64,000 nucleotides of DNA, from positions 5,291,501 to 5,355,500 of the forward strand of contig NZ_JAGIOH010000001.1 of NCBI RefSeq assembly GCF_017876625.1, written 5' to 3'. Each line of letters opens with the position of its first letter. The stretch's first letter is position 1. Shown piece by piece: positions 53,168-64,000 of this stretch. The stretch comes from Streptomyces syringium. GTDB lineage: Bacteria; Actinomycetota; Actinomycetes; Streptomycetales; Streptomycetaceae. Both the position numbers and the translations under genes were made by a program. The notes beneath the pieces are model-generated. The model did no database searches. It was not told the origin of the DNA and saw nothing but the letters and a program-made list of their open reading frames with translations.

Positions 53168-55021
53168 TCAGACCAGGCTGTCCCGCCACGCGCGGTGCAG
53201 CGCGGCGAAGCGGCCGGTGCCGGCGATCAGTTCGGCGGGGGTGCCGTCCTCCACGACCCGGCCGCCGGACATCACCAGGACCCGGTCCGCGATCTCCACG
53301 GTCGACAGCCGGTGCGCGATGACCACCGCCGTACGGCCGCGCAGCACCGTGCGCATCGCGCGCTGCACCGCACGCTCACCGGGAACGTCCAGCGAGGACG
53401 TCGCCTCGTCGAGGATGAGGACCGCCGGGTCGGCGAGCAAGGCCCGTGCGAAGCCGACCAGTTGGCGCTGGCCGGCGGAGATACGGCCGCCGCGCTTGCG
53501 GACGTCCGTGTCGTAGCCGTCCGGCAGCGCGGTGATGAAGTCGTGGGCGCCGATGGCCCTCGCCGCGCGCTCGATGTCCTCCCGGGTGGCCCCCGGGCGG
53601 CCGATGGCGATGTTCTCCGCCACCGTGCCGGAGAACAGGAAGGCCTCCTGCGTCACCATGACCACCGCGCGGCGCAGCTCGGAACCCGACAGCTCGGGCA
53701 GGGGGACTCCGTCCAGCAGGACACGGCCGTCGGTGGGGTCGTAGAAGCGGGCGAGCAGCTTGGCGAGTGTGGACTTTCCGGCGCCCGTGGAGCCGACCAC
53801 GGCCACCGTCCGCCCGGCGGCGAGGGTGAGATCGAAGCGGGGCAGCACCTCGCCGCCCGTGCGGTACGCGAAGCGCACCCCGTCGAAGAGGACCTCGCGG
53901 CCCGGCCGGCCGGACGGGCGCTCCGGCAGGGGCCGGGGGGCGGCCGGCTCGGGCACGGAGGGCCGCTGGGCGAGCAACCCCGCGATCTTCTCCAGCGAGG
54001 CCGCCGCGGACTGATAGGCGTTGAGGAACATCCCGAGCCGGTCGATCGGGTCGTACAGCCGCCGCAGATACATCACCGACGCCGCGAGCACCCCGAGCGC
54101 CAGCCCGCCGCCCGCCACCCGGTAGGCGCCCCACAGCACGATCGCGGCCAGCGAGGCGTTGGCCGCCAGCCGCGCGGAGACCACATAGCGGGCCATCTCC
54201 AGCATCACATCGCCGTTGGCTCGCATATGGCGGTCGTTGAGCAGCCGGAAGTCCGCCTCGTTGACCCGCTCGCGACGGAACGCCTGGACCGGCCGGATGC
54301 CGTTCATCGTCTCGCTGAACTTCACGATGACGGCCGCGATGGCCGTGGACCGCCTGCCGTACACCCGCCGGGAGCGCCGCTGGTAGGAGCGGACGAACAG
54401 ATACAGCGGGCCGAAGGAGACCATCGCCGCGGCGCCCAGGCCCCAGTCCAGGTAGAGCAGCATCGCGGAGACGTACACCACGGACAGGGCGACGCCGATC
54501 AGCTCCTGGAGGCCGTCGTTCAGCAGCTCGCGGATCGACTCGACGTCGGTGGTGGCGCGGGAGACGATCCGGCCGGAGGTGTAGCGCTCGTGGAAGTCGA
54601 CGCCGAGCGTCTGTGCGTGCCGGAAGATCCGGCCGCGCAGGTCCAGCAGGGCGCCCTGGCCGATGCGGGCCGCGAGCCGGACGAAGGCGAGCTGCAACAG
54701 CCCGGCGGCCAGCGCGCAGATCACATATCCGGCGCCGACGGCGACGAGCGGGCCGTAGTCGTGGCGGCGCACGGCGGGCACACCGTGGTCGATGGCGTAC
54801 GCGACGAGCAGCGGGCCCGCCTGCACCGCGGCCTGCTGGAGCAGCAGCAGGACGACGGCGATCCGCACCCGGCCCCGGGCGGGGGTGAGCAGTGAGCGCA
54901 GCAGGGCGCGGGAGGCGCCCTTGGGGGTGGGCAGGACGTCCCGGTCGAAGGGGTCGCCGGCGGGCTCGTCCCCTTTCTCCTTCTGCTGGGCGGCCGGTGG
55001 GCCGGAGACATCGGTGGTCAT
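53168..55021 (-). CDS. ABC exporter half-transporter, subunit with the catalytic Walker B glutamate
   Basis: A 617-residue type IV ABC exporter: a cytoplasmic N-terminal stretch, six helices (about 40-330) and a nucleotide-binding domain. Walker A is GSTGAGKST, the Q-loop is VTQEAFLF, the signature is degenerate (ISAGQRQLVGFARALL), Walker B is VLILDEATSSLD and the switch His is IAHRLS. With the partner encoded just upstream (4-base ATGA overlap) it forms a heterodimer in which this subunit contributes the complete Walker A/B of the hydrolytic site. Likely a drug, lipid or peptide exporter; substrate unknown. Confidence 0.93.
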   Translation of the reverse strand: MTTDVSGPPAAQQKEKGDEPAGDPFDRDVLPTPKGASRALLRSLLTPARGRVRIAVVLLLLQQAAVQAGPLLVAYAIDHGVPAVRRHDYGPLVAVGAGYVICALAAGLLQLAFVRLAARIGQGALLDLRGRIFRHAQTLGVDFHERYTSGRIVSRATTDVESIRELLNDGLQELIGVALSVVYVSAMLLYLDWGLGAAAMVSFGPLYLFVRSYQRRSRRVYGRRSTAIAAVIVKFSETMNGIRPVQAFRRERVNEADFRLLNDRHMRANGDVMLEMARYVVSARLAANASLAAIVLWGAYRVAGGGLALGVLAASVMYLRRLYDPIDRLGMFLNAYQSAAASLEKIAGLLAQRPSVPEPAAPRPLPERPSGRPGREVLFDGVRFAYRTGGEVLPRFDLTLAAGRTVAVVGSTGAGKSTLAKLLARFYDPTDGRVLLDGVPLPELSGSELRRAVVMVTQEAFLFSGTVAENIAIGRPGATREDIERAARAIGAHDFITALPDGYDTDVRKRGGRISAGQRQLVGFARALLADPAVLILDEATSSLDVPGERAVQRAMRTVLRGRTAVVIAHRLSTVEIADRVLVMSGGRVVEDGTPAELIAGTGRFAALHRAWRDSLV

Positions 55022-56859
55022 CGCGGAGAGCCTCCGTCCCGCGCGTAGTCCTCGAAGTCGTCGGAATCGTCGGAGTCGTCGGAGCTCCCGTGGCCGGACA
55101 TGAGCGACGCGTACTCCTCGTTGCCGTGCAGAAGTTCGTGGTGGGTGCCGACCGCCGCGATCCGGCCCCGCGAGAGCAGCGCGACGCGATCGGCGAGCAG
55201 CACCGTCGACGGGCGGTGGGCGACGACGAGGGCCGTCGTGGTCGCCAGCACCTCGCGCAGCGCCGCCTCGACCGCCGCCTCCGTGTGCACGTCGAGCGCC
55301 GACAGCGGGTCGTCCAGGATGAGGAAGCGCGGGCTGCCGACGACCGCCCGGGCCAGTGCCAGCCGCTGCCGCTGACCGCCGGAGAGGCTGAGCCCCTGCT
55401 CACCGACCTGGGTGCGGTGCCCGTCGGGGAGGGCGTCCACGAAGTCGGCCTGGGCGACGGCCAGCGCACGCTTCAGATCGGACTCGTCCGCGCCCTCCGA
55501 ACCCATCAGGACGTTCTCGCCGACGGAGGCGGAGAAGAGGGTGGGCTCCTCGAAGGCGACGGAGACCAGCTCACGCAGCCGCCGGCGGGGCAGCGCGGTG
55601 ATGTCCTCGCCGTCGAGGGTGATGCGGCCGGCGGTCGCCTCGTGCAGCCGGGGGATCAGCGCGGTCAGCGTGGTCTTGCCGCTGCCCGTGGTGCCGACGA
55701 GAGCCATGGTCTCGCCCGGCCGGATGTGCAGATCGATCCCCCGGAGAACGGGCGGGGCGTCCGGTGGTGCGTCGGGATAGCGGAATTCGACGCCTTCGAG
55801 ACGCAGCCCGCGGTCCTGCGCTTCCGGCTTCCCCGCCGGGGTCACCGGCCGGGGGTCCGCCTCCGCGACGTCCATCACCTCGAAGAAACGGTCCGAAGCC
55901 GTCGCGGTCTCATTGGTCATCGCGAGCAGGAAGCCGAGCGACTCGACCGGCCAGCGCAGCGCCAGCGCCGTGGACAGGAACGCCACGAGCGTGCCCGCCG
56001 ACAGCTCGCCGTCCGCGACCTGCACCACCCCGAGCAGGAGCGCCGCCCCGATCGCCAGCTCGGGCAACACCATGATCAACGCCCAGAGCGTCCCCAGCAG
56101 GCCCGCCTTGCGCAGCTCCGTCGTCCGCAGCCGCTCGGACAGCGAACCGAAGGCCCGCTCCTGCCCCCGGTGTTGACCGAACCCTTTGATGATGCGGATG
56201 CCGAGGACGCTCTCCTCGACGATCGTGGTCACATCACCCACCTGGTCCTGCGCGGTGCGCGCGGCCAGGGAATAACGCTCCTCGAAGAACCAGCACAGCA
56301 CGACCAGCGGGGCCACGGGGGCGAGCAGCACCAGCCCCAGCGTCCACTGCTGCGCCAGCAGAATGGCGAAGCCCACGACGATCGTCGTCGCGTTGACCAG
56401 GAGGAAGGTCAGCGGAAACGCCAGGAACATCCGCATCAGCATCAGATCGGTCGTGCCGCGCGAGAGCAGCTGCCCCGAGGACCAGCGGTCGTGGAAGGCG
56501 ACGGGCAGCCGCTGCAGATGACGGAAGAGCGCCGCCCGCATGTCCGCCTCGACCCGTGCGAGGGGCCGCGCCACCAACACCCGCCGCACCCAGAACAACA
56601 CCGCCTCGGCGGTGCCGAGCACCAGCAGCACCACCCCGCCGACCCACACCCCGGACGGATCCCGATCGGCGACCGGCCCGTCCACGATCCACTTGAGCGC
56701 GAGCGGAATGACCAGCCCCAGACACGACGCCAGCACCCCCACGAGCGCCGCCCCGACCAGCCGCCCCCGCACCGGCCGCACATACGGCCACAGGCGGTAG
56801 AGCGAGCGCACGGCGGAGCGCCGGGGGCGGGCCTCCGGGGGCGTGGTCGTCTCAGTCAT
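55018..56859 (-). CDS. ABC exporter half-transporter, subunit with the degenerate Walker B
   Basis: A 613-residue partner of the gene that follows. Six helices precede an NBD with Walker A GTTGSGKTT, a canonical signature LSGGQRQRLALARA, but Walker B LILDDPLSALD, where the catalytic Glu is Asp. The switch is AHRPS. This reciprocal pattern (one good signature here, one good Walker B in the partner) is that of asymmetric heterodimeric exporters such as BmrCD or TM287/288. ATG 56859 is used; a GTG lies immediately before it. The C-terminus is an acidic Asp/Ser run (SSDDSDDSDDFEDY). Confidence 0.92.
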   Translation of the reverse strand: MTETTTPPEARPRRSAVRSLYRLWPYVRPVRGRLVGAALVGVLASCLGLVIPLALKWIVDGPVADRDPSGVWVGGVVLLVLGTAEAVLFWVRRVLVARPLARVEADMRAALFRHLQRLPVAFHDRWSSGQLLSRGTTDLMLMRMFLAFPLTFLLVNATTIVVGFAILLAQQWTLGLVLLAPVAPLVVLCWFFEERYSLAARTAQDQVGDVTTIVEESVLGIRIIKGFGQHRGQERAFGSLSERLRTTELRKAGLLGTLWALIMVLPELAIGAALLLGVVQVADGELSAGTLVAFLSTALALRWPVESLGFLLAMTNETATASDRFFEVMDVAEADPRPVTPAGKPEAQDRGLRLEGVEFRYPDAPPDAPPVLRGIDLHIRPGETMALVGTTGSGKTTLTALIPRLHEATAGRITLDGEDITALPRRRLRELVSVAFEEPTLFSASVGENVLMGSEGADESDLKRALAVAQADFVDALPDGHRTQVGEQGLSLSGGQRQRLALARAVVGSPRFLILDDPLSALDVHTEAAVEAALREVLATTTALVVAHRPSTVLLADRVALLSRGRIAAVGTHHELLHGNEEYASLMSGHGSSDDSDDSDDFEDYARDGGSPR

Positions 56860-58203
56860 CACCGGCGAGCGTACGGTTCCGCACTGACAACGCCCAGCCG
56901 ATGTTCGTACCTAGGGCTCAAGTTCGTGGTAGTGGTCGGGGGTTGTTCGATTCATAGGCAATTCAGAGCGAGTTCAGGGGTGGGGCGCGATGCGTGATGG
57001 TCGTGGGGGCCGTGGTGGCCGAAGAGCGGTGGCGTTACTTGCTTTATTGATGGGGGCTGTCTCCTGCGGGACGCCGGGCGGTGACAAGCCCCCCGAGCCG
57101 GCGCACCCGGTGTTCGACGCCGAGCAGTCGATGCAGCTGCTCAAGGCCCGGGACGTGACACGGCAGTCGGGCCTGGCCCGCTTCACCTCGACCGTCGTCG
57201 TCGGATCCGCCGGAGGCGACTTGGTCGAAACCAGCCGGGGCGAACAGGACTTCGGCAGGGGCACCGCCTACGCGGAACGGACCGTGAGTATTGCGGACGA
57301 CTTCCCCGAGAGGGTCGCCGACCGGCTGGGCCCGCCCGGAACGGAGACGTTCGCGATCACGGCGCGCCAGGTGCTCGTCCGCGACGGATCCGTATGGCTC
57401 CACTACCGGCCCGTGGGAGTCGGCCCGGTCGCTGACGCGATGCGCTCGCTGAGGCGGTTCGAAGGGGAGACGGCACCGTTCGGCGACACTCTGGCCGAGG
57501 CGATCCCGTCGGCGCGCCCGCAGGGCCGGCCCGTGGTGCGCGAGGACGGCGGGCGTGACTACCGGGCCGTGGTGCCCGGAGGCGTCGCGGCCGCCGCCCT
57601 GCCCAGCGGCCTGGGGAAGATGAAGGACGGCTGGAACAGCGAAGCCGGCAAAGGACAGAACGGCATGTTCCCCATGGAGATCCGGCTCGACTCCCGGGGC
57701 CGGGTGACCCGGGCCACGATGGACCTGACACCGCTGCTCACCCATATGCGGGACGTGGAGGGAGTGCAGAGCGTCCGGGCAACGTACGAGCTGTCGGGTC
57801 ACGGCGGCAGGGCGACCAGGACGTTGCCCGACCCTTCCACGGTCGAGGACGCCACGAAGACCCTGACGCTGATCGGCGAAGTGGCCCCGGGTGACTGCGC
57901 GCTGTTCGCCCCCGGACTCGCCTCGGCCGCGATGGTCCGCACGGTGCCCTGCACCCGGAAGCACGATCTTCGCGTGTTCGGGCAGGCACTCGTGGGCATC
58001 CTGGGCTCGCGAGCCGTGGAAGAGGGCGCGGCGAGGAAGGACGCCGTGGCATCGTGCCGGGACCAGTTCCACGAGGCCCCCGAGGCATGGGTGCGGGAGG
58101 CCGTCCCGGCAGGCCGCTACCTGGTCACGGGCGGGTCCCGCTTCACTGGACACATCGGCGCCAGCGGCAAGAGCAACAGCCGGCTCAGAGGCCAATACAC
58201 CTG

Positions 58204-60591
<2,388 letters not shown>

Positions 60592-60997
60592 GTGTTCGCC
60601 TCCGGCGGCTCGGCTGGCGCGCCGGGCACCCGGCTCCCGTGCCGGGCGTCGGCGGTCGCGTCCTTCCCCCAGTTCTGCCCAGATCCACGGGTGTGCTCAC
60701 ACGCGTGATCGGGACCGGCAAACGAGTGCACCGGTGGATACGGCCCCGCCCGGTCCCCTCGACGGTGTCGGGCCGGGCCCCGGTCATCCGGCCCGGGTGG
60801 CTGAAATATGCTGCCCCGATCGAGCCACTGGTCAAGCGCCAGGCACACGGCTCGTACCACCACTCCCATTTGGGACCGAACGGTGACATACGCGGGGGGC
60901 GGTGCCGTCCGGGGCGTGTGGTTATCTATCGCCATGCGCGCGTGCCGCGCTCAGATGGGCGCCGCGTGGGCGGGCCGTGTGAGGGGAGACAACCGTT
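60592..60997. other. glgX - L,D-transpeptidase divergent intergenic region
   Basis: About 400 bases between two divergent genes, so it must hold both promoters. No open frame with convincing codon bias, RNA gene or clear inverted repeat was found. I cannot place either promoter with confidence. Confidence 0.5.
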
Positions 60998-62221
60998 TTG
61001 AAGACGCAGCCGATACCGGGTCGGCGGGGGAGCCGCAGCGCACCGCTCGCCGCGCTGCTCGGGGCCACATTGCTGCTGGTCACCGCCTGTGGCGGGTCGG
61101 ATGACGCGAAGAAGGCCGGTGCCAGTGTCAGCGGCCCCTCCGAGGCCGTCGTCACCATCGCCCCCAAGGACGGTGCGAAGGACGTCGCGACGAGCGGTGC
61201 CCTCAAGGTCACCGCCGAGAAGGGCAGCATCACGTCCGTCAAGGTCGCCGACGCCAAGGGCAGAACGGTCGACGGCAAGATAACCGGCGATGGTGCGGCC
61301 TGGGAGCCGACCAGTCACCTGGCCGCCTCCACGAAGTACACGGTCGACGCCATCGCGAAGGACAAGAAGGGCCGGACGTCCGCCAAGCACGCGGCGTTCA
61401 CGACCCTCACCCCGAAGAACACTTTCGTTGGCTACTTCACGCCCGAGGACGGCACCACCGTCGGCGTGGGAATGCCCGTTTCGATCAATTTCAGCCGTGG
61501 CATCACCAACCCCAAGGCCGTCGAGCGGGCCGTCAAGGTGACCGCCGAGCCGTCCGTACCCGTCAAGGGCCACTGGTTCGGCAACGACCGCCTCGACATC
61601 CGCCCCGAGAAGTACTGGGCCGCCGGCACCAAGGTGACCGTCCAGCTCAACCTCGACGGCGTCGAGGGCCGCGAGGGCGTGTACGGCTCGCAGACCAAGA
61701 CCCTGAAGTTCACGGTCGGCCGCAGCCAGATCAGCACGGTCGACGCCAAGTCCCACCGGATGACGGTCGAGCGGGACGGCAAGGTCATCAAGGACATCCC
61801 GATCTCGGCCGGCTCCCCCGCCAGCCCCACGTACAACGGCCAGATGGTCATCAGCGAGAAGCACGAGGTGACGCGCATGAACGGCGCCACCGTCGGCTTC
61901 ACCAAGGCCGACGGCAAGGGCGAGTACGACATCCCGGACGTGCCGCACGCGATGCGCCTGTCCACCTCCGGCACCTTCCTGCACGGCAACTACTGGTCCG
62001 GCTCCTCCACCTTCGGCTCGGAGAACGCCAGCCACGGTTGCGTGGGCCTGGAGGACCAGCGCGGCGGTGGCGACCCGTCCACCCCGGCCGCCTGGTTCTA
62101 CAACAACTCCCTCATCGGTGACGTCGTCGTCGTGAAGAACTCCGACGACAAGACGATCCAGCCCGAGAACGGCCTCAACGGCTGGAACATGCCCTGGGCG
62201 GACTGGGGCAAGAGCAGCTGA
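60998..62221 (+). CDS. L,D-transpeptidase lipoprotein with tandem Ig-like domains
   Basis: A 407-residue lipoprotein. The signal ends in lipobox LVTAC (about residues 27-31), then a Gly/Ser spacer and two Ig-like domains (VTIAPKDGAKDVATSGALKV; FVGYFTPEDGTTVGVGMPVS). The YkuD catalytic domain has HGNYW and SHGCVGLED with nucleophile Cys348, followed by a C-terminal subdomain ending NMPWADWGKSS. This is the layout of mycobacterial Ldt enzymes, which make 3-3 peptidoglycan crosslinks resistant to most beta-lactams. The start is read as TTG at 60998 with GGGGAG upstream, unusual but consistent with the basic signal-peptide N-region MKTQPIPGRRG. Confidence 0.93.
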   Translation: MKTQPIPGRRGSRSAPLAALLGATLLLVTACGGSDDAKKAGASVSGPSEAVVTIAPKDGAKDVATSGALKVTAEKGSITSVKVADAKGRTVDGKITGDGAAWEPTSHLAASTKYTVDAIAKDKKGRTSAKHAAFTTLTPKNTFVGYFTPEDGTTVGVGMPVSINFSRGITNPKAVERAVKVTAEPSVPVKGHWFGNDRLDIRPEKYWAAGTKVTVQLNLDGVEGREGVYGSQTKTLKFTVGRSQISTVDAKSHRMTVERDGKVIKDIPISAGSPASPTYNGQMVISEKHEVTRMNGATVGFTKADGKGEYDIPDVPHAMRLSTSGTFLHGNYWSGSSTFGSENASHGCVGLEDQRGGGDPSTPAAWFYNNSLIGDVVVVKNSDDKTIQPENGLNGWNMPWADWGKSS

Positions 62222-62252
62222 CGTCTGACACCTGACGCCTGACGTCGTTTTT

Positions 62253-62293
62253 GTGGGGCCCGGTGCACGGTAGATCCGTGGACCGGGCCCCAC
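62253..62293 (+). terminator. Hairpin terminator of the L,D-transpeptidase gene
   Basis: Outer stem GTGGGGCCCGGT / ACCGGGCCCCAC (12 bp, perfect) encloses an inner CACGG / CCGTG stem. A TTTTT run lies immediately before it on the plus strand. Confidence 0.8.
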
Positions 62294-62301
62294 GCACATG
62301 C

Positions 62302-62319
62302 GGTTAACCAGTACTAACC
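62302..62319. promoter_or_regulatory. GGTTA-n8-TAACC dyad just upstream of the enoyl-CoA hydratase
   Basis: Five-base arms around ACCAGTAC, ending 7 bases before the start codon. No ribosome site is visible in the remaining leader, so the dyad may overlap the promoter of a nearly leaderless message. Weak as an operator. Confidence 0.3.
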
Positions 62320-62326
62320 TGCTGCC

Positions 62327-63094
62327 ATGACTGTGCACCTAGAGGTAGCCGAGGGCGTCGGCACGATCCGGCTCGACCGTCCGCCGATGAACGCACTGGA
62401 CATCGCCTCCCAGGACCGGATCCGGGAGCTGGCCGAGGAGACGTCCCGCCGCGACGACGTACGGGCCGTCGTGCTGTGGGGCGGGGAGAAGGTGTTCGCG
62501 GCCGGGGCGGACATCAAGGAGATGCAGAACATGGACCACGCCGCCATGGTGGCGCGGTCCCGCGGGCTCCAGGACTCCTTCACGGCCGTGGCCCGCATCC
62601 CCAAGCCCGTCGTCGCCGCCGTCACCGGCTACGCCCTGGGCGGCGGCTGTGAGCTGGCCCTGTGCGCCGACTTCCGGATCGCCGCCGAGAACGCCAAGTT
62701 CGGCCAGCCCGAGATCCTGCTCGGACTCATCCCCGGCGCGGGCGGCACCCAGCGGCTGTCCCGGCTCATCGGCCCGTCCAAGGCCAAGGACCTCATCTTC
62801 ACCGGTCGTCAGGTCAAGGCCGAGGAGGCGCTCTCCCTGGGCCTCGTCGACCGGGTCGTACCGGCCGAGGAGGTGTACGAGCAGGCACACGCGTGGGCGG
62901 CCAGGCTCGCGGCCGGCCCCGCCATCGCGTTGCGCGCGGCCAAGGAGGCGGTGGACGCGGGGCTGGAGACCGACATCGACACCGGGCTCGCGATCGAGCG
63001 GAACTGGTTCGCGGGGCTGTTCGCGACCGAGGACCGGGAGATCGGTATGCGCAGCTTTGTCCAGGACGGGCCGGGCAAGGCCAAGTTCAGCTGA
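62327..63094 (+). CDS. Enoyl-CoA hydratase/isomerase family protein
   Basis: A 255-residue crotonase-fold enzyme, presumably hydrating trans-2-enoyl-CoA in fatty acid or branched acyl-CoA breakdown. It has the oxyanion segment FAAGADIKEM, the second oxyanion loop and first catalytic Glu in YALGGGCELALCADF, and the second Glu in FGQPEILLGLIPGAGGTQRL. Both glutamates of true hydratases are present. The C-terminal trimerisation helices end GPGKAKFS. The leader is very short after the upstream terminator, with no clear Shine-Dalgarno sequence. Substrate chain length cannot be inferred. Confidence 0.93.
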   Translation: MTVHLEVAEGVGTIRLDRPPMNALDIASQDRIRELAEETSRRDDVRAVVLWGGEKVFAAGADIKEMQNMDHAAMVARSRGLQDSFTAVARIPKPVVAAVTGYALGGGCELALCADFRIAAENAKFGQPEILLGLIPGAGGTQRLSRLIGPSKAKDLIFTGRQVKAEEALSLGLVDRVVPAEEVYEQAHAWAARLAAGPAIALRAAKEAVDAGLETDIDTGLAIERNWFAGLFATEDREIGMRSFVQDGPGKAKFS

Positions 63095-63377
63095 CCCGCG
63101 CCGGGTTGCCGGCCGCCGACACCCTGTCGGGGGCGCACGCCGGAGGGTTGCCTCTTGTGGGGGAATTTCCTCCGGCGTGCGTACCCCTTGGATTGACCCG
63201 GTCGCGGCCCGTCGGGGGCCCGTCGGGCACCGGGCGTCGCCGCAGGTCGGTGAACGTTTCCCAGGGGCCTCGCTGCCCATGGCATATGTCGGGAGGGGCG
63301 CGTGGAATCGTAGGTTCCGGTGCGGTGAATCCCTACGTTCCCCTCCGTGGCGGCTTTACGGCGGCCATGATGGGGGC

Positions 63378-63881
63378 ATGGCGGGCCTGGAGGGATCGGA
63401 GCAACCGCGGCAGCGGGTCGGTACGGCCGCTGTGCGGTGGAGCCCGACCGTTGAGGATGAACTGGCGCTGAAGGCGCTCGAACTGTTCGGCAACCCCACA
63501 CTCGGTGAGGTCCGGTTGCCTTCGCGTCCGGAGTCGGCGGCCGCGGCCCGGCGGCTGACCCAGACCGTCGTCCTGCGTCAGTGGGGCCTGTCGGCCCAAC
63601 TCACCGAGCACGCGGTCCTGCTGGTCTCCGAGCTCGTCGGCAACGCCGTCCGGCACACCGGTGCCCGGTGCTTCGGCCTGCGGATGCTGCGCCGCCGCGG
63701 CTGGCTCCGGATAGAGGTGCGCGACCCCTCGCGCGGGCTGCCGTGCCTGCTGCCCGTGCGCGAGCTCGACACGAGCGGCCGGGGGCTGTTCCTGGTCGAC
63801 AAGCTGTCCGACCGCTGGGGCGTGGACCTGCTGGCGCGCGGCAAGACGACGTGGTTCGAGATGCGGGTCGCCGACCGCTGA
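63378..63881 (+). CDS. ATP-binding protein of the RsbW/SpoIIAB-like (HATPase_c_2) family
   Basis: A 167-residue protein. An N-terminal segment of about 45 residues is followed by a GHKL ATPase fold: PSRPESAAAARRLTQTVVL, N box ELVGNAVRHTG, G1 region RIEVRDPSRGLPCL and G2 TSGRGLFLVDKLSDRWG. This is the anti-sigma-factor kinase family, very numerous in Streptomyces, acting by phosphorylating anti-anti-sigma proteins or holding sigma factors. The ATG at 63378 (MAGLEGSEQ) is chosen by similarity to remembered relatives; an ATG at 63279 is in frame. No sigma or anti-anti-sigma gene is adjacent. The 283-base gap before it shows no feature. Confidence 0.85.
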   Translation: MAGLEGSEQPRQRVGTAAVRWSPTVEDELALKALELFGNPTLGEVRLPSRPESAAAARRLTQTVVLRQWGLSAQLTEHAVLLVSELVGNAVRHTGARCFGLRMLRRRGWLRIEVRDPSRGLPCLLPVRELDTSGRGLFLVDKLSDRWGVDLLARGKTTWFEMRVADR

Positions 63882-63928
63882 GCCGGTGGCGGGCGGGTGC
63901 GGCCGGTGCCGTGCGCGTTCACCCCAAA

Positions 63929-63976
63929 CGAAGAGGCCTCCATCCGTCGGAATGCGACGGGCCGGAGGCCTCTTCG
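63929..63976 (+). terminator. Long hairpin terminator of the ATP-binding protein gene
   Basis: Outer stem CGAAGAGGCCTCC / GGAGGCCTCTTCG (13 bp, perfect) with an inner CCGTCG / CGACGG stem. It is preceded by ACCCCAAA and 47 bases after the stop. Confidence 0.85.
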
Positions 63977-64000
63977 TGGGCCGCGGAATGAATTGGGGTG

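Noticed and set aside
62649..63377. Upstream in-frame extension of the ATP-binding protein through the enoyl-CoA hydratase gene
   Set aside because: It overlaps the hydratase in another frame with Arg/Ser-rich shadow composition; the folded ATPase begins after the ATG at 63378.

Overview
The window is GC-rich actinobacterial chromosome, almost certainly Streptomyces. The signs are third-position GC bias in every gene, frequent GTG starts, twin-ORF ATGA overlaps, and genes that read as close relatives of Streptomyces proteins. From memory, the order icmA - thioredoxin - DUF6230/DUF6114 - pyk/ackA/pta/pfkA - glgB/mak/treS/glgE/glgP - M4 proteases - glgX - L,D-transpeptidase resembles the S. coelicolor SCO5414-SCO5460 stretch. 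No search could be run to confirm this. It is core-chromosome sequence: I see no phage, transposase, integrase, CRISPR array or rRNA.

Layout. 0-7 kb: the tail of a DUF3817 protein, isobutyryl-CoA mutase large subunit (icmA) behind a perfect 24-bp palindrome, a TetR regulator, a thioredoxin-TPR protein, then a three-gene envelope cassette (DUF6230 protein, DUF6114 membrane protein, long secreted/anchored protein). 7-13.4 kb: a central carbon block with pyruvate kinase, acetate kinase and phosphotransacetylase on the minus strand and phosphofructokinase divergent from them. 13.5-19.3 kb: a MacB/FtsX-type ABC pair, an SDR and an AraC regulator. 19.5-23.3 kb: a sugar (CUT1) ABC importer with a ricin-type lectin gene lodged between its two permease genes. 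23.5-28 kb: a CitA/CitB-like two-component system divergent from a dicarboxylate symporter, sharing a symmetric nested dyad. 28-31.9 kb: TetR/MFS efflux pair, SDR/MerR pair, initiator tRNA-Met. 32-44.5 kb: the GlgE alpha-glucan pathway (glgE-treS-mak-glgB) plus an XRE regulator and alpha-glucan phosphorylase. 44.5-48.6 kb: two M4 metalloproteases. 49-53 kb: a NarL-type two-component system, a small membrane protein and a secreted S33 peptidase. 53-57 kb: a heterodimeric ABC exporter. 57-64 kb: a lipoprotein with a septum-formation-like domain, glycogen debranching enzyme glgX (3' ends overlap), a lipoprotein L,D-transpeptidase, an enoyl-CoA hydratase and an anti-sigma-factor-like ATPase.

How they fit together. 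Much of the window handles carbon entry and storage. Sugar and dicarboxylate uptake feed glycolysis (pfkA, pyk). Acetyl-CoA/acetate exchange runs through pta-ackA, and branched acyl-CoA is channelled to succinyl-CoA precursors by icmA. Carbon is stored as trehalose and alpha-glucan (treS, mak, glgE, glgB) and remobilised by glgP and glgX. Several convergent gene ends carry members of one family of long GC-rich hairpins.

The points most worth a second look are: (a) the DUF6230 cassette, whose first and third proteins appear to share a domain, behind a leader dense in inverted repeats; (b) a roughly 190-residue repetitive insert inside the ATP-binding domain of the CitA-like kinase; (c) the lectin gene inside the sugar ABC operon; (d) several crisp candidate operators; (e) the repeated hairpin family at gene ends.
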